From Bacillus alkalisoli (lineage in GTDB: Bacteria > Bacillota > Bacilli > Bacillales > Bacillaceae_I): 64,000 nucleotides of DNA. Below the pieces are notes generated by a model. That model was not told the DNA's origin. It saw only the letters and a list, made by a program, of their open reading frames with translations, and ran no database searches. Position 1 is the first letter of the stretch. The number at the start of each line of letters is the position of its first letter. Both the position numbers and the translations under genes were made by a program. Positions 45,311 through 53,432 of the stretch are shown here, piece by piece. The stretch spans positions 3,428,665 to 3,492,664 of the forward strand of contig NZ_KZ454944.1 in assembly GCF_002797415.1 (NCBI RefSeq), in the 5' to 3' direction.

Positions 45311-45526
45311 TGGCTCTGTTAAAGACCGCTGTTGATTTCCGCGCAAGTCTCCGCTTTTCGCGGGCGGTAAAAAGGAAGGTTATTTTCACTGTCGTGAAAA
45401 AACCTACTCCTCGGCTTCGCCTGTGGGGTCTCCAGGCCACCGCTACTCCCGCAGGAGTCTACGACTTGCGCGGAAATCAACTGCTAGGTTGGTATCAAAA
45501 ATCAACACTAACCTTTAACAGAGCCA
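45311..45526. repeat. MITE-like element with 14-base terminal inverted repeats
   Basis: Both ends are TGGCTCTGTTAAAG in opposite directions. Inside are longer inverted arms (GTTGATTTCCGCGCAAGTCT / ACTTGCGCGGAAATCAAC). It is 216 bases, without a gene. Coding-looking frames in it are a product of its GC-rich palindromes. A relative is at 51,312-51,502. Confidence 0.8.
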
Positions 45527-45557
45527 ATTTAATATAGTATCTGATGATTTATCAATA

Positions 45558-45650
45558 ATTGAAACGTTACAATAAAAACTCAAAAAAATATTTCAATGAA
45601 AAAAAGATAGGTTTATTTACAAAACTACTTTTTCATTGAAACGTTTCAAT
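45558..45650. promoter_or_regulatory. Two LacI-type operators upstream of GH3
   Basis: ATTGAAACGTTACAAT (45,558-45,573) and the perfect palindrome ATTGAAACGTTTCAAT (45,635-45,650), 62 bases between, fitting dimer-dimer looping. They lack the N bases of a CcpA cre site. A MITE lies between them and the GH3 start. Confidence 0.7.
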
Positions 45651-45782
45651 AAAATTATTATATAGGTTTATGTATACGTTTTCAATGTTTTTATGACGTA
45701 TTTTTGGAGCTTTTTATTTTTTAAATAAATGAAGAAAAAGAGACTGTACAAAATTTTGCTAATTAAAAATATATAGGAGCTG

Positions 45783-45985
45783 CCCCAAAGAGCAAACAAC
45801 CGTCTTGGGGCCAATTCAATTTATGTTCACTTGGGTATGCCAAAACCTCTTTTATATCAAGTTCATTCTTGAGTTTTTCTTTGGAGATAATGTTCTTGAT
45901 ACGTCTAATCAAGTTCATTTTTGTCTTTTTCTTTGACGATAATGAACTTGAGACGCCTTATCAAGTTATATTTGTAAAAAACAGC
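45783..45985. other. Gap with a CCCCAAAG hairpin and tandem CAAGTTC units
   Basis: CCCCAAAG / CTTGGGG stem at 45,783-45,810, then three imperfect units of about 50-60 bases with ATCAAGTTCATT and TGAACTTGAGACGCC, related to the tandem repeat at 30,034-30,172. The last unit ends where the truncated nuclease-like frame loses its family pattern. Confidence 0.55.
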
Positions 45986-46216
45986 ACAAAACTCATCCTT
46001 CATGCCGCCTCGCCTACCTTGACCTGTCCAACGATAATCTGGCAACCTTTTACCTATATCCTCAAGCATATGCAATGAGCCTTCTTGCGTTCCGATAACA
46101 AGTGGAGAATGGTCCAAAATTATTTTAGACACTTTCTCTATTCTGTATGGCCATGCATTACTACCATCCTGAGGGACATGAACCCTAATGTTAAACGTCA
46201 TTACTTTTAGTTCCAT
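45905..46216 (-). pseudogene. Endonuclease/exonuclease/phosphatase family protein, N-terminal fragment
   Basis: From ATG 46,216 (MELKVMTFNIRVHVPQDGSNAWPYR) the frame shows the EEP start: TFNIR, then GTQEGSLHML (catalytic Glu), RWTGQGRRGG and EFCAVFYK. After about 80 residues the pattern ends and the frame enters a tandem repeat, so the rest of the usual 250-270 residues is lost. EEP phosphodiesterases of this type often occur in sugar loci. It follows the GH144-like gene, with 35 bases of overlap of its ribosome region, and was probably the last gene of that operon. Confidence 0.8.
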
Positions 46217-46251
46217 CTTTTCACCACGCTTTTCTAATTGAAAATCGTGCA

Positions 46252-47529
46252 TTATTTCTCTTCTACTTTTGTTAAACGTTCCGTAAAGAAGTTCATTCCG
46301 TGTTTAAATGCAGCTAGTCCATATAACATTGAACTCCAGTCAATTAACGTTACTTTCGTTGGATACCAGCGTTCTGGCTGTTCTAGATGCCACCAAGAGT
46401 AGCGATGTAATCCATATTGATAAGCAGCGCGGAACTTATTTTCATCCTCTTTATCATTTTCATTCGTATATACATCATACGGAATGTGAAGTTTGTACAA
46501 CGCATATAGATCATGTATTCCCGCAGGATATACTGGAAGGAAACCAGCAACAATATATGCAGATGCAATATCGTGTGGTGCATTATTTATTTTATCCGCA
46601 TGATATCCACCGAAAAGCCCATCATTTGGACCTGCTCCATAGCCCCATACGTAGGATGGAACATCATCAAGCTCTTTCCACTTTAAGCGATCGGCCGTAC
46701 AAGCATTCTCATAAAATTCCTTATAAACTTCGCTATCCCCATAATTCGGTACAAGATAGAACGGGAACTGATGTACAAATGATGACAAGAAGTTTTTCCC
46801 TGCACTGTCCGTAAGTACTGGAATATCGCGGTAGTTGACGATAGGTAAATCTTTTATTTTATCTTCTGAGAAGTTTTTATACCATAGATCTTGGATGTCT
46901 TTGTTTTCCGGTTGCCCTAATAGTGCAAGGTAGGCAACGATGACATATTCGTTATATGCAGGAAGAGGAAGTGTCCCTTTTCCTTCTTTCACGACCATGT
47001 TAATGACACCCGTATCTTTATCAGCTACAACAACACTCCAGTCAATTTCCTTTAATAGCTCTTGTGCCATTTCTAGTATATGAGGTGCTTTTTCTTTAAA
47101 ATGGTGGCCAGCAAAAAGAGCACCTGCTATTACGATTGACGTATCAATCGTGGAAATTTCTGATTTAATATTTTCACCTGTTTCCATATCAACGAAGTGA
47201 GCGAAAAATCCTGTTGATTCGTCACGAGCAACGGAGCAACCCTCTACTTCTCCGCGAAGAGCTTTTAATGTAGTAGTCACTTTCTCCTCCGCATTATCTG
47301 TCCATCCTTCTAGATCAGCGACACAAAGGCCAATTAGACCAACGCCTGTAGCTGCAACCGAGCAACGAAAATCTGGGTTTTCTCCTAATGTCATAAAACC
47401 GTCTGCATATAGGCCTGTCTTAGGGTGACGAGATGCTTCTAACAATTCATAGGAATCACGATACTGACGATCAAAGAACGTTTTTACGTCTTTTGGTAAT
47501 TTTGAATAAAAATCTGTTATAGGTTTCAT
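46252..47529 (-). CDS. GH144-like (glycoamylase fold) intracellular protein
   Basis: I take ATG 47,529 (MKPITDFYSKLPKDV), 9 bases after GAGAGGAA; a GTG six codons earlier lacks a ribosome site. The 425-residue protein has no signal peptide. It follows the pattern of the 443-residue GH144-type protein at 50-51 kb: TVAATGVGLIGLCVAD, a GENIKSEISTIDTSIVIAGALFAGHHF block (equivalent to SEVSIIDTAILVSGALQ) and WGYGAGPNDG. GH144 members degrade beta-1,2-glucan. As an inside enzyme it may act on imported longer chains, or may bind only. An operator palindrome lies 230 bases upstream. Confidence 0.75.
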   Translation of the reverse strand: MKPITDFYSKLPKDVKTFFDRQYRDSYELLEASRHPKTGLYADGFMTLGENPDFRCSVAATGVGLIGLCVADLEGWTDNAEEKVTTTLKALRGEVEGCSVARDESTGFFAHFVDMETGENIKSEISTIDTSIVIAGALFAGHHFKEKAPHILEMAQELLKEIDWSVVVADKDTGVINMVVKEGKGTLPLPAYNEYVIVAYLALLGQPENKDIQDLWYKNFSEDKIKDLPIVNYRDIPVLTDSAGKNFLSSFVHQFPFYLVPNYGDSEVYKEFYENACTADRLKWKELDDVPSYVWGYGAGPNDGLFGGYHADKINNAPHDIASAYIVAGFLPVYPAGIHDLYALYKLHIPYDVYTNENDKEDENKFRAAYQYGLHRYSWWHLEQPERWYPTKVTLIDWSSMLYGLAAFKHGMNFFTERLTKVEEK

Positions 47530-47755
47530 ATAAATATTCCTCTCCACTTTGTTATTATTTGAATCAGTTTCATAATTACGGTGTGTTAAGTGAAAAAAAC
47601 AATTAATACTAAATAATTTTGCATTTTAATACTATATAATTCTGCATTAAATGTTTATTATATTTATGAATCAATATTTTCTTTTGAAATCTTAAATCTA
47701 TCGTCCGCGGTTCATAGATTAAAGATTCCATTCAACCTTACATGACATTTAACCT

Positions 47756-47789
47756 AACACTTCCATTGAAACGTTTCAATGAAAGTGTT
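47756..47789. promoter_or_regulatory. LacI-type operator, 34-base palindrome
   Basis: Core ATTGAAACGTTTCAAT (47,765-47,780) extended by AACACTT and AAGTGTT on either side with one mismatched pair. It is the strongest of the five boxes. Confidence 0.75.
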
Positions 47790-47808
47790 ATTTTTTATTC
47801 TAAAGTGA

Positions 47809-47822
47809 TGAAAGCGTTTTAT
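47809..47822. promoter_or_regulatory. Possible CcpA cre site
   Basis: TGAAAGCGTTTTAT matches the cre pattern TGAAANCGNTTTCA at 12 of 14 bases. It is 20 bases from the LacI-type box. Confidence 0.35.
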
Positions 47823-48026
47823 CAAGGGTTTTAACTAATTTATATAAAATTTCTAGAAAATGTCTTGTCTAGGAGTTGCAGCGAGTTTCTTATCTAACCA
47901 GATAAGAAACCCAGATTAAGCGTGATTTAGAATATTTACCTCTATATTACTTCTAGGTCCTCATTATCTGGCAATGCAGGGAATGGATTGTGCGGCGCCG
48001 CTTGATACCAATAGGCAACCGACGCA

Positions 48027-48152
48027 ATTCATTATTACACCATTTCTACCATTGCAGATGAATTAGGATTTGAAACAATCCAGTCATTTAGCCGTTTCTT
48101 TAAAAATATGGAAGGTGTCCCCCCTACTTATTACAGAAGGAACACCGATTAA
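48027..48152 (+). pseudogene. AraC-family regulator, C-terminal remnant
   Basis: The frame reads TISTIADELGFETIQSFSRFFKNMEG then VPPTYYR, the second helix-turn-helix of AraC proteins, ending at a stop. Nothing upstream of it is coding. A former AraC-type regulator of the locus may have been lost here. The rest of 47,830-48,296 is empty. Confidence 0.85.
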
Positions 48153-48296
48153 TTACAAACGTTCCGTTGTGCGATTTTGTACTTAAACTATCGGTTTTAT
48201 GTGGAAGGAAAATGAGTAAAATAGTATAAAAAAAGTGAATGAAGATACCATATTAAGCTAAACCTAAGCAGATAAAAAATTTTTGGAGGAAATTAT

Positions 48297-49304
48297 ATGC
48301 CAGAAAAATCAGCAATTACGTCATCTGAATTAGGTGTATTATGGCTTACGTATCAAGAAAAGACAATGATTTTACGTATGTTAGAATATTTTATAGAGCA
48401 AGCCGATGACGAAAAAGCCAAGACTATTATGAATAATCTATATGGAGAGATAGCCCCTTATGTTGGTACTATTATAGAAATTTTTCAAAATGAAGGGGCG
48501 GTCATCCCAGTTGGCTTCATAGCTGAGGATGTCAACAAAGAGGTGCCGAAATTATATGATAATGGTTTTGACATCATGTTTGTTCGCCTATTGAAACAAA
48601 TTAGTACGGGGCTTCACGCATTAAATATGACGATGACTTATCGAGAAGATATTATACTGATGGTGAACGAGCTAGCTGCCATTACGCAAAAGTATTACAA
48701 CCTTTGTACACAATATTTACTTGAAAAAGGATTACTTGTTAAATCTCCTCATGTTTCTATGCCAAAATCAGTTGAATTTGTGAAAGATAAGCATTATTTG
48801 ACTGGACACTCCGTTAGTCCGTTTAGCGAAAAACGTTCATTAAATACAGTGGAAGTTGCGCATCTTCATCATTCGATTGAATCAAATATTACGGGTCTTC
48901 AAATGATTATAGGTTTTGCTCAATGTGCAAATGAAAAAGAAGTAAAAACCTTCTTTAATGAGGGTGCTGAACTTGCTAAAAGTATGATAAAGGAATTTAG
49001 TGAAGTCTTGCTTGAAAACGGGACACAAGTTTCTCAAACAGCAGGTGGCAATGCAACTCGTTCAACAATACCACCCTTTTCCGATAAGTTGATGATGTAT
49101 TGCACGAGTCTTTTTTGTAGTTTTTCGATGGGAAGTGGCTCATTAGGGACTGCTTTGAGTTTACGAAATGATTTGCCACCTAAACTGGCGATTTTTATGA
49201 AAGATGTATTTGAATATGCTCATAAAGGTGCAAAAATTATGATTAAAAATGGTTGGATGGAAGAACCACCTCAAACAGAAGAACGCAATCATCTGTTGAA
49301 GTGA
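48297..49304 (+). CDS. DUF3231 family protein
   Basis: A 335-residue protein made of two similar four-helix units (about 10-160 and 190-325) of the DUF3231 type, e.g. 'WLTYQEKTMILRMLEYFIEQADDEKAK' in the first and 'HLHHSIESNITGLQMIIGFAQCANEKEVKTFF' in the second. These ferritin-like proteins occur in Bacillus, often expressed in sporulation. Binding partner and reaction are unknown. It is the only plus-strand gene within the carbohydrate locus and is probably unrelated to it. RBS TTGGAGG. Confidence 0.85.
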   Translation: MPEKSAITSSELGVLWLTYQEKTMILRMLEYFIEQADDEKAKTIMNNLYGEIAPYVGTIIEIFQNEGAVIPVGFIAEDVNKEVPKLYDNGFDIMFVRLLKQISTGLHALNMTMTYREDIILMVNELAAITQKYYNLCTQYLLEKGLLVKSPHVSMPKSVEFVKDKHYLTGHSVSPFSEKRSLNTVEVAHLHHSIESNITGLQMIIGFAQCANEKEVKTFFNEGAELAKSMIKEFSEVLLENGTQVSQTAGGNATRSTIPPFSDKLMMYCTSLFCSFSMGSGSLGTALSLRNDLPPKLAIFMKDVFEYAHKGAKIMIKNGWMEEPPQTEERNHLLK

Positions 49305-49314
49305 GTGATGGAGG

Positions 49315-49434
49315 ATGAAGGAGTATAGAAAGCCTAAAAAACATGAAGCCTTATTATGGAATATAGCTTTACCAGGGTTCGGTCAGTTTCTAAATAACTT
49401 TTCAGCTCTTCAACTATCGCGTGGCGTTAGTTAA
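49315..49434 (+). pseudogene. Truncated small membrane protein after DUF3231
   Basis: ATG 49,315 after GGAGG gives 39 residues: MKEYRKPKKHEALLWNIALP then GFGQFLNN, the start of the approx. 100-residue membrane proteins ('ALLWSIALPGFGQLYNG...') found next to DUF3231 genes, but the rest is replaced by an unrelated tail and stop. I judge it broken. Confidence 0.6.
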
Positions 49435-49450
49435 AGAATCAAATATAATC

Positions 49451-49487
49451 AAAGGACTTAGAGAACTGAAAATTTCTAAGTCCTTTT
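49451..49487. terminator. Terminator after the DUF3231 genes
   Basis: AAAGGACTTAGA and TCTAAGTCCTTTTT around about 9 bases. Confidence 0.85.
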
Positions 49488-49496
49488 TGTTGTGAA

Positions 49497-49933
49497 TTAT
49501 ACTGTGAAATGCAATGTGAAAGTGATGTGATAGCTATTGTGAATTGCCTTGCGATTTCCTGTTTTGCACCTCTGAAAATAGTAGTTGGTTTTTAATATCT
49601 TTGATAAAAATACAACCATTTTCCATTGGCCGTCCGTATCCAACTTCAACATTCCATTCGTGCCTATAGTTTTAATGGTCATTTCCGTAAATTGATCACC
49701 CTGTGTTACATTCGTCATTTCTACTGTTGCGTATTCAATTTCAACGCCATCTAAGATTTCATAATTTCTAACAATAATGACAGAAGATATCTAGGTGGTA
49801 ATTCAATTGCTTCACCACCAAATAATAACTCACCATTTTCATAAATCACTGTATCTTGTGTTACTTCATCATAGTTACCGCAAATAAGAACGATTCCCTT
49901 CCATTTGTAACCTTGATTCATTAATACTGACAT
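49497..49933 (-). pseudogene. Hypothetical protein, frameshifted
   Basis: The first part (MSVLMNQGYKWKGIVLICGN..., from ATG 49,933 after GGGGGA) runs to LPPRYL, then shifts: another frame continues with VIIVRNYEILDGVEIEYATV and MTNVTQGDQFTEMTIKTIG to 49,497. The two halves join near 49,785. The protein of about 140 residues has no known domain. It follows the GH144 gene by 13 bases, and its role in the locus is unknown. Confidence 0.65.
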
Positions 49934-49948
49934 GGAAGGTCCCCCTAA

Positions 49949-51280
49949 TTACTCTTTGGAATCTACTAATCCAACTTTTTTCATACCTTCTTGCACGTAC
50001 TTATTTTTCATCATTGTCTCCCAAACAAAGTCTGATCGATAATTTTCTATCATTAGTAACGTGATACCTTTATCAATCCCTAAACTATCCTCTGCATACC
50101 AATGAGGTGTTAAATCTAAGTTAAAAGCTCCTTTAAGGCCGTGTTCTCCCCATAATTCTGGGAAGTTCTCATAATAGTTTTCTAAAGCCGCGATGGACTC
50201 TTCCGGAGTAAATACAATTGAACCAGCTGCACCAGCTGTCGCGATTGTTCCGTCTGTGAAATGTGCCGTGTTGTCATAACCAGAAGGAGATGAACCATAT
50301 AAACCTTCATAACCTTTTGGACCGTCACTTGCTGTTAATCCCCACGCATTTGGACCAAATGTTTCAAACCTGTCCATATTATCAATAGAAAATTGTCTGC
50401 TCGCAATGGATGCAATGACAGAGTTTTCGAACCAGTCTACTCCCTCTCTATCCACTTTCCCTCGTAAGTCAAACCAAGCATGAGAAAACTGATACGTAAA
50501 GATAGAACCGAACCAAGAATGAATAAATGGCTCCCCATCTCCATACGCTTGCTCATGTCGGATAAAATCATAAAAAGTCTCTTCATTTACTGGATGTGTA
50601 GGAGATGCAACCGCAAGAAAATAAAGCATTAGCTGTTCAGCATAAAAATCCCAAGCTCCAGAGAATCCATCTTCTGGTGTGTAAGACATGTAAAACATAT
50701 TACGGTCTGGATTTAAATACCATTCCCAGTTTACTTGCTTATAAAGTTCGTCTGCTTTTTTCTTAATGTCACCTTTAAAATATTCCCCAGCTTGTAGGGC
50801 ACCGCTTACTAAAATGGCAGTATCAATAATGGACACTTCACTTTTTCCAGCTCGTTTTGCGGTGTTCATATTTAAGAAGTGATAATATACTCCATTAATA
50901 TGTTCAGCGTTATTAAGCATCGTATCGAGCGTACCGTTTACGCGCTCTTCGGCTTCTTCTTTTGTAATCCAACCTCTTTCCGCTCCAATCGTAATGGCTG
51001 TTAAGCCAAAACCGACTGATGCAATACTAGATAATGTTGGATTACCTGGAGCTCTGTCACGAATTAAGCCGTAACCCGGGCTATTATGATCAACATTTGC
51101 TTCGTTCCAAAAAAATTCAAAGCTTTTTTGGCTTTCTAATTCTAAAATTTCTGGTTCATCTTTATTTATTTTTACGGAATCATCTTTATTTGCTATAAAA
51201 TTAACTGCAGCTGCAACCGTGAAAATAATGACAAGAGCAGCAATAGATCCTATTATTAGTGCTTGTTTTTTTGTTTTCAT
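49949..51280 (-). CDS. GH144-type endo-beta-1,2-glucanase, membrane-anchored
   Basis: Starts at ATG 51,280 (MKTKKQALIIGS), 8 bases after GGAG, giving 443 residues. Residues 6-28 are an uncleaved or signal-anchor membrane segment, so the catalytic part is outside. The body follows the Glycoamylase/GH144 pattern: SFEFFWNEANVDHNSPGYGL then IRDR, SIASVGFGLTAITIGAERGW, HFLNMNTAKR, SIIDTAILVSGALQAGEYF, GPNAWGLTASDGPKGY, and TDGTIATAGAAGSIVFTPEE. The acid residues in the YGDGEPFIHSWFGSIF region fit the family. GH144 enzymes cut beta-1,2-glucan into short sophoro-oligosaccharides. A MITE and an operator lie immediately upstream. Confidence 0.82.
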   Translation of the reverse strand: MKTKKQALIIGSIAALVIIFTVAAAVNFIANKDDSVKINKDEPEILELESQKSFEFFWNEANVDHNSPGYGLIRDRAPGNPTLSSIASVGFGLTAITIGAERGWITKEEAEERVNGTLDTMLNNAEHINGVYYHFLNMNTAKRAGKSEVSIIDTAILVSGALQAGEYFKGDIKKKADELYKQVNWEWYLNPDRNMFYMSYTPEDGFSGAWDFYAEQLMLYFLAVASPTHPVNEETFYDFIRHEQAYGDGEPFIHSWFGSIFTYQFSHAWFDLRGKVDREGVDWFENSVIASIASRQFSIDNMDRFETFGPNAWGLTASDGPKGYEGLYGSSPSGYDNTAHFTDGTIATAGAAGSIVFTPEESIAALENYYENFPELWGEHGLKGAFNLDLTPHWYAEDSLGIDKGITLLMIENYRSDFVWETMMKNKYVQEGMKKVGLVDSKE

Positions 51281-51311
51281 GTATTTATCTCCAGATTCAT
51301 TTATTTTTTTA

Positions 51312-51502
51312 AACTCTGTTAAATACCGCAGATGATTTCCGCGCAAGTCTCCGCTTTCCGCGGGCGGGCCGGGAGCCTCCTCATCGCATTCGCGACTGCG
51401 GGGTCTCCCGCTCCCCGCTTCTCCCGCAGGAGTCTCCGACTTGCACGGAAATCATCTGCTAGAGAGGTTTTTAAAATCAGCAATATACTTTAACACAGCC
51501 CA
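51312..51502. repeat. MITE-like element, second copy (degenerate)
   Basis: Ends ACTCTGTTAAA and TTTAACACAG, inner arms GATGATTTCCGCGCAAGTCT and ACTTGCACGGAAATCATC. It belongs to the same family as 45,311-45,526 but the terminal repeats have diverged. It sits 32 bases before the GH144 ATG, within the leader. Confidence 0.75.
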
Positions 51503-51525
51503 ATTATGTTCATTCAATAAATAGG

Positions 51526-51541
51526 ATTGAAACGTTTCAAC
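51526..51541. promoter_or_regulatory. LacI-type operator before the GH144 gene
   Basis: ATTGAAACGTTTCAAC, one base from the perfect palindrome. The MITE separates it from the gene. Confidence 0.65.
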
Positions 51542-51556
51542 CCTATAAACAATTGA

Positions 51557-51580
51557 AGTCAGCAACCTAGATTGCTGACT
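51557..51580. terminator. Hairpin after the permease operon
   Basis: AGTCAGCAA and TTGCTGACT around 6 bases, 14 bases after the permease stop. No T-run follows on the minus strand, so it may be a processing or weak stop signal. Confidence 0.45.
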
Positions 51581-51593
51581 ATTTTCTTAATAT

Positions 51594-52553
51594 TTACTCT
51601 CCGGTTATACCTGAGCGATCGATACCTTCTACGAACCATTTTTGAGTTAAGAAGTACACAACTAAAAGTGGTAAGATCGTTAGCATGGTACCTGCCATTC
51701 TTATACCTTCGTTGATGTTATTATCTGCTCCACCTTCTGCTCCTGAGTACAACTGATTGTACGTGGCAACGAATTTATTCAATTCTAGTGGTAATGTTGT
51801 TAATGAGTTACCAAAGTATAGAGCAGCTAAATAAGTTTCATTCCAATACCATACGAAAGAGAATAAGAATGAAATGATGAAAGCTGGCACCGCCATTGGA
51901 ATTGCGATAGTGAAGAATATGCGGAAATATCCAGCACCGTCCAACTGAGCTGCTTCTTCTAAAGATTTCGGTATCATTCTAAAGAACTGATAAAAGATTA
52001 AAATGAATATAGCACTATTGATTCCTTGCCCTAACACAGCCGGAATAAAGAATGATTGAATGTTTCCTAGAATGCCTAGTTCATTAAAGAATACATATCT
52101 AGGGATCATTGTTAATTGCGGCGGTATGATAAATGTTGCTAAAACGAATACAAACAACGTTTTCTTAAATGGAAACTCAAATCTTGCGAAACCATATCCA
52201 ATTACTGCCGCAACAGCAGTCTGTGCTACAGCAGGTAGAACTGTTACATACAATGTCTGAACTAATGTCGGAAGGAATTTTAGGACGTCATTGGCTCTTC
52301 CATAGTTGTCTAAATAAATCTGTGTCGGAATCCAATTTACTAGAGGATTTAGGATGTCCGATAGTGACTTTAAGCTATATGATCCCATATATAATAAAGG
52401 GTATAAATAAACAAAGCCAATTCCTATTAATAGGATGTATACGAAAGCCTTTAAAATCAGTCCAGTTTGCCCTCTATGACCGAGGAAAAATCGTAAAACC
52501 GAACTGCTAGCATGACTTATTTTTTCCTTATACTCTAATACTTTGCTTGCCAC
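51594..52553 (-). CDS. CUT1 sugar ABC permease, MalG-like (pair A)
   Basis: A 319-residue protein with six membrane segments and the permease EAA loop EEAAQLDGAGYFRIFFTIAIP. It is the second subunit of a CUT1 importer; the partner is the next upstream gene. An N-terminal extension of about 40 residues precedes the first helix. It is the last gene of the long minus-strand transport operon. No ATPase gene is present in the locus. Confidence 0.88.
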   Translation of the reverse strand: MASKVLEYKEKISHASSSVLRFFLGHRGQTGLILKAFVYILLIGIGFVYLYPLLYMGSYSLKSLSDILNPLVNWIPTQIYLDNYGRANDVLKFLPTLVQTLYVTVLPAVAQTAVAAVIGYGFARFEFPFKKTLFVFVLATFIIPPQLTMIPRYVFFNELGILGNIQSFFIPAVLGQGINSAIFILIFYQFFRMIPKSLEEAAQLDGAGYFRIFFTIAIPMAVPAFIISFLFSFVWYWNETYLAALYFGNSLTTLPLELNKFVATYNQLYSGAEGGADNNINEGIRMAGTMLTILPLLVVYFLTQKWFVEGIDRSGITGE

Positions 52554-52565
52554 TATAATCCCTCC

Positions 52566-53432
52566 TTATCCATATTTTCTGTTCACTCTCATTGTAAGTA
52601 ACCCTACACTTAACGATAATATGACCGCAATTACTAAGAAATAAATCCAAGCAAGTGCAGATGCATAACCTAATCCTGTATTAATGTTGAACATATTGAC
52701 TTGAATATGATCAATAACTGGATTTAAAGCAAATATTGAATACATAACAATCGTGTAAATCGTATTAACGATGACCATTGGCATCAGGCTTGGTAGTGTT
52801 ACTTTCCAGAAACATTCCCAATTAGAAGCACCATCAATTTTTGCCGCTTCATAAATTTGCTTATCCATCTTTTGTAATCCAGCTAAGAAAATTAAAATTT
52901 GTACACCTGAGAACCAAAGAATGAAAATAAGGTTATCCATTAAATAAATAACAATCGTATTTAAAAAACCTTCCGTCCCCGACATCATCATTGCAAAAAT
53001 CGCATATTCCTCAATGGAAGGGATGGAAGTAACTCCTTGTTCCATTAACTCCCTCATAACAGGTCCACTGGCAATAATAACTGGTAAGAAAAATATTGTT
53101 CGGAAAAACCCTTTAAATCGAATCGGCATATTTAAAAGTAACGCGATGATTAAAGAGAAAACAATAATAATTGGAACAGAAAGTACTAACTCCTGTATGA
53201 ATGTTAATATTTTTTGTGTAAAAACTGCATCTACAGCGAATGCATATTCAAAGTTTGAAAACTTTACAAAATCAGTTTGAATCCCCTCTGTTGTAACCCT
53301 CACCTTTTGAAAGCTTAAAAAGAGGGAATAAAATACCGGAAATGCCGTTAGTAGAGCAAAGCCAATTAGCCAGGGGGAAATAAATGCAAGGCCAATCAAA
53401 CTTTTTTTCGTTTTCATCGAAAGGTTTTTCAT
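52566..53432 (-). CDS. CUT1 sugar ABC permease, MalF-like (pair A)
   Basis: A 288-residue protein with six membrane segments and EAA loop YEAAKIDGASNWECFWKVTLP. It overlaps the upstream DUF5696 gene by 4 bases and is 12 bases before the MalG-like gene. It forms a heterodimer with that protein. Confidence 0.88.
   Translation of the reverse strand: MKNLSMKTKKSLIGLAFISPWLIGFALLTAFPVFYSLFLSFQKVRVTTEGIQTDFVKFSNFEYAFAVDAVFTQKILTFIQELVLSVPIIIVFSLIIALLLNMPIRFKGFFRTIFFLPVIIASGPVMRELMEQGVTSIPSIEEYAIFAMMMSGTEGFLNTIVIYLMDNLIFILWFSGVQILIFLAGLQKMDKQIYEAAKIDGASNWECFWKVTLPSLMPMVIVNTIYTIVMYSIFALNPVIDHIQVNMFNINTGLGYASALAWIYFLVIAVILSLSVGLLTMRVNRKYG

Noticed and set aside
45258-45537. Overlapping frames of 60-86 codons on both strands
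   Set aside because: They lie in the GC-rich arms of the MITE-like palindrome and have no ribosome site.
45635-45650. CcpA cre site
   Set aside because: The palindrome TGAAACGTTTCA is two bases shorter than a cre site, so LacI-type binding is more likely.
48220-48296. Sigma-G-type promoter before DUF3231
   Set aside because: A CATATTA -10-like match exists but the GTATA -35-like match is about two bases too far away.
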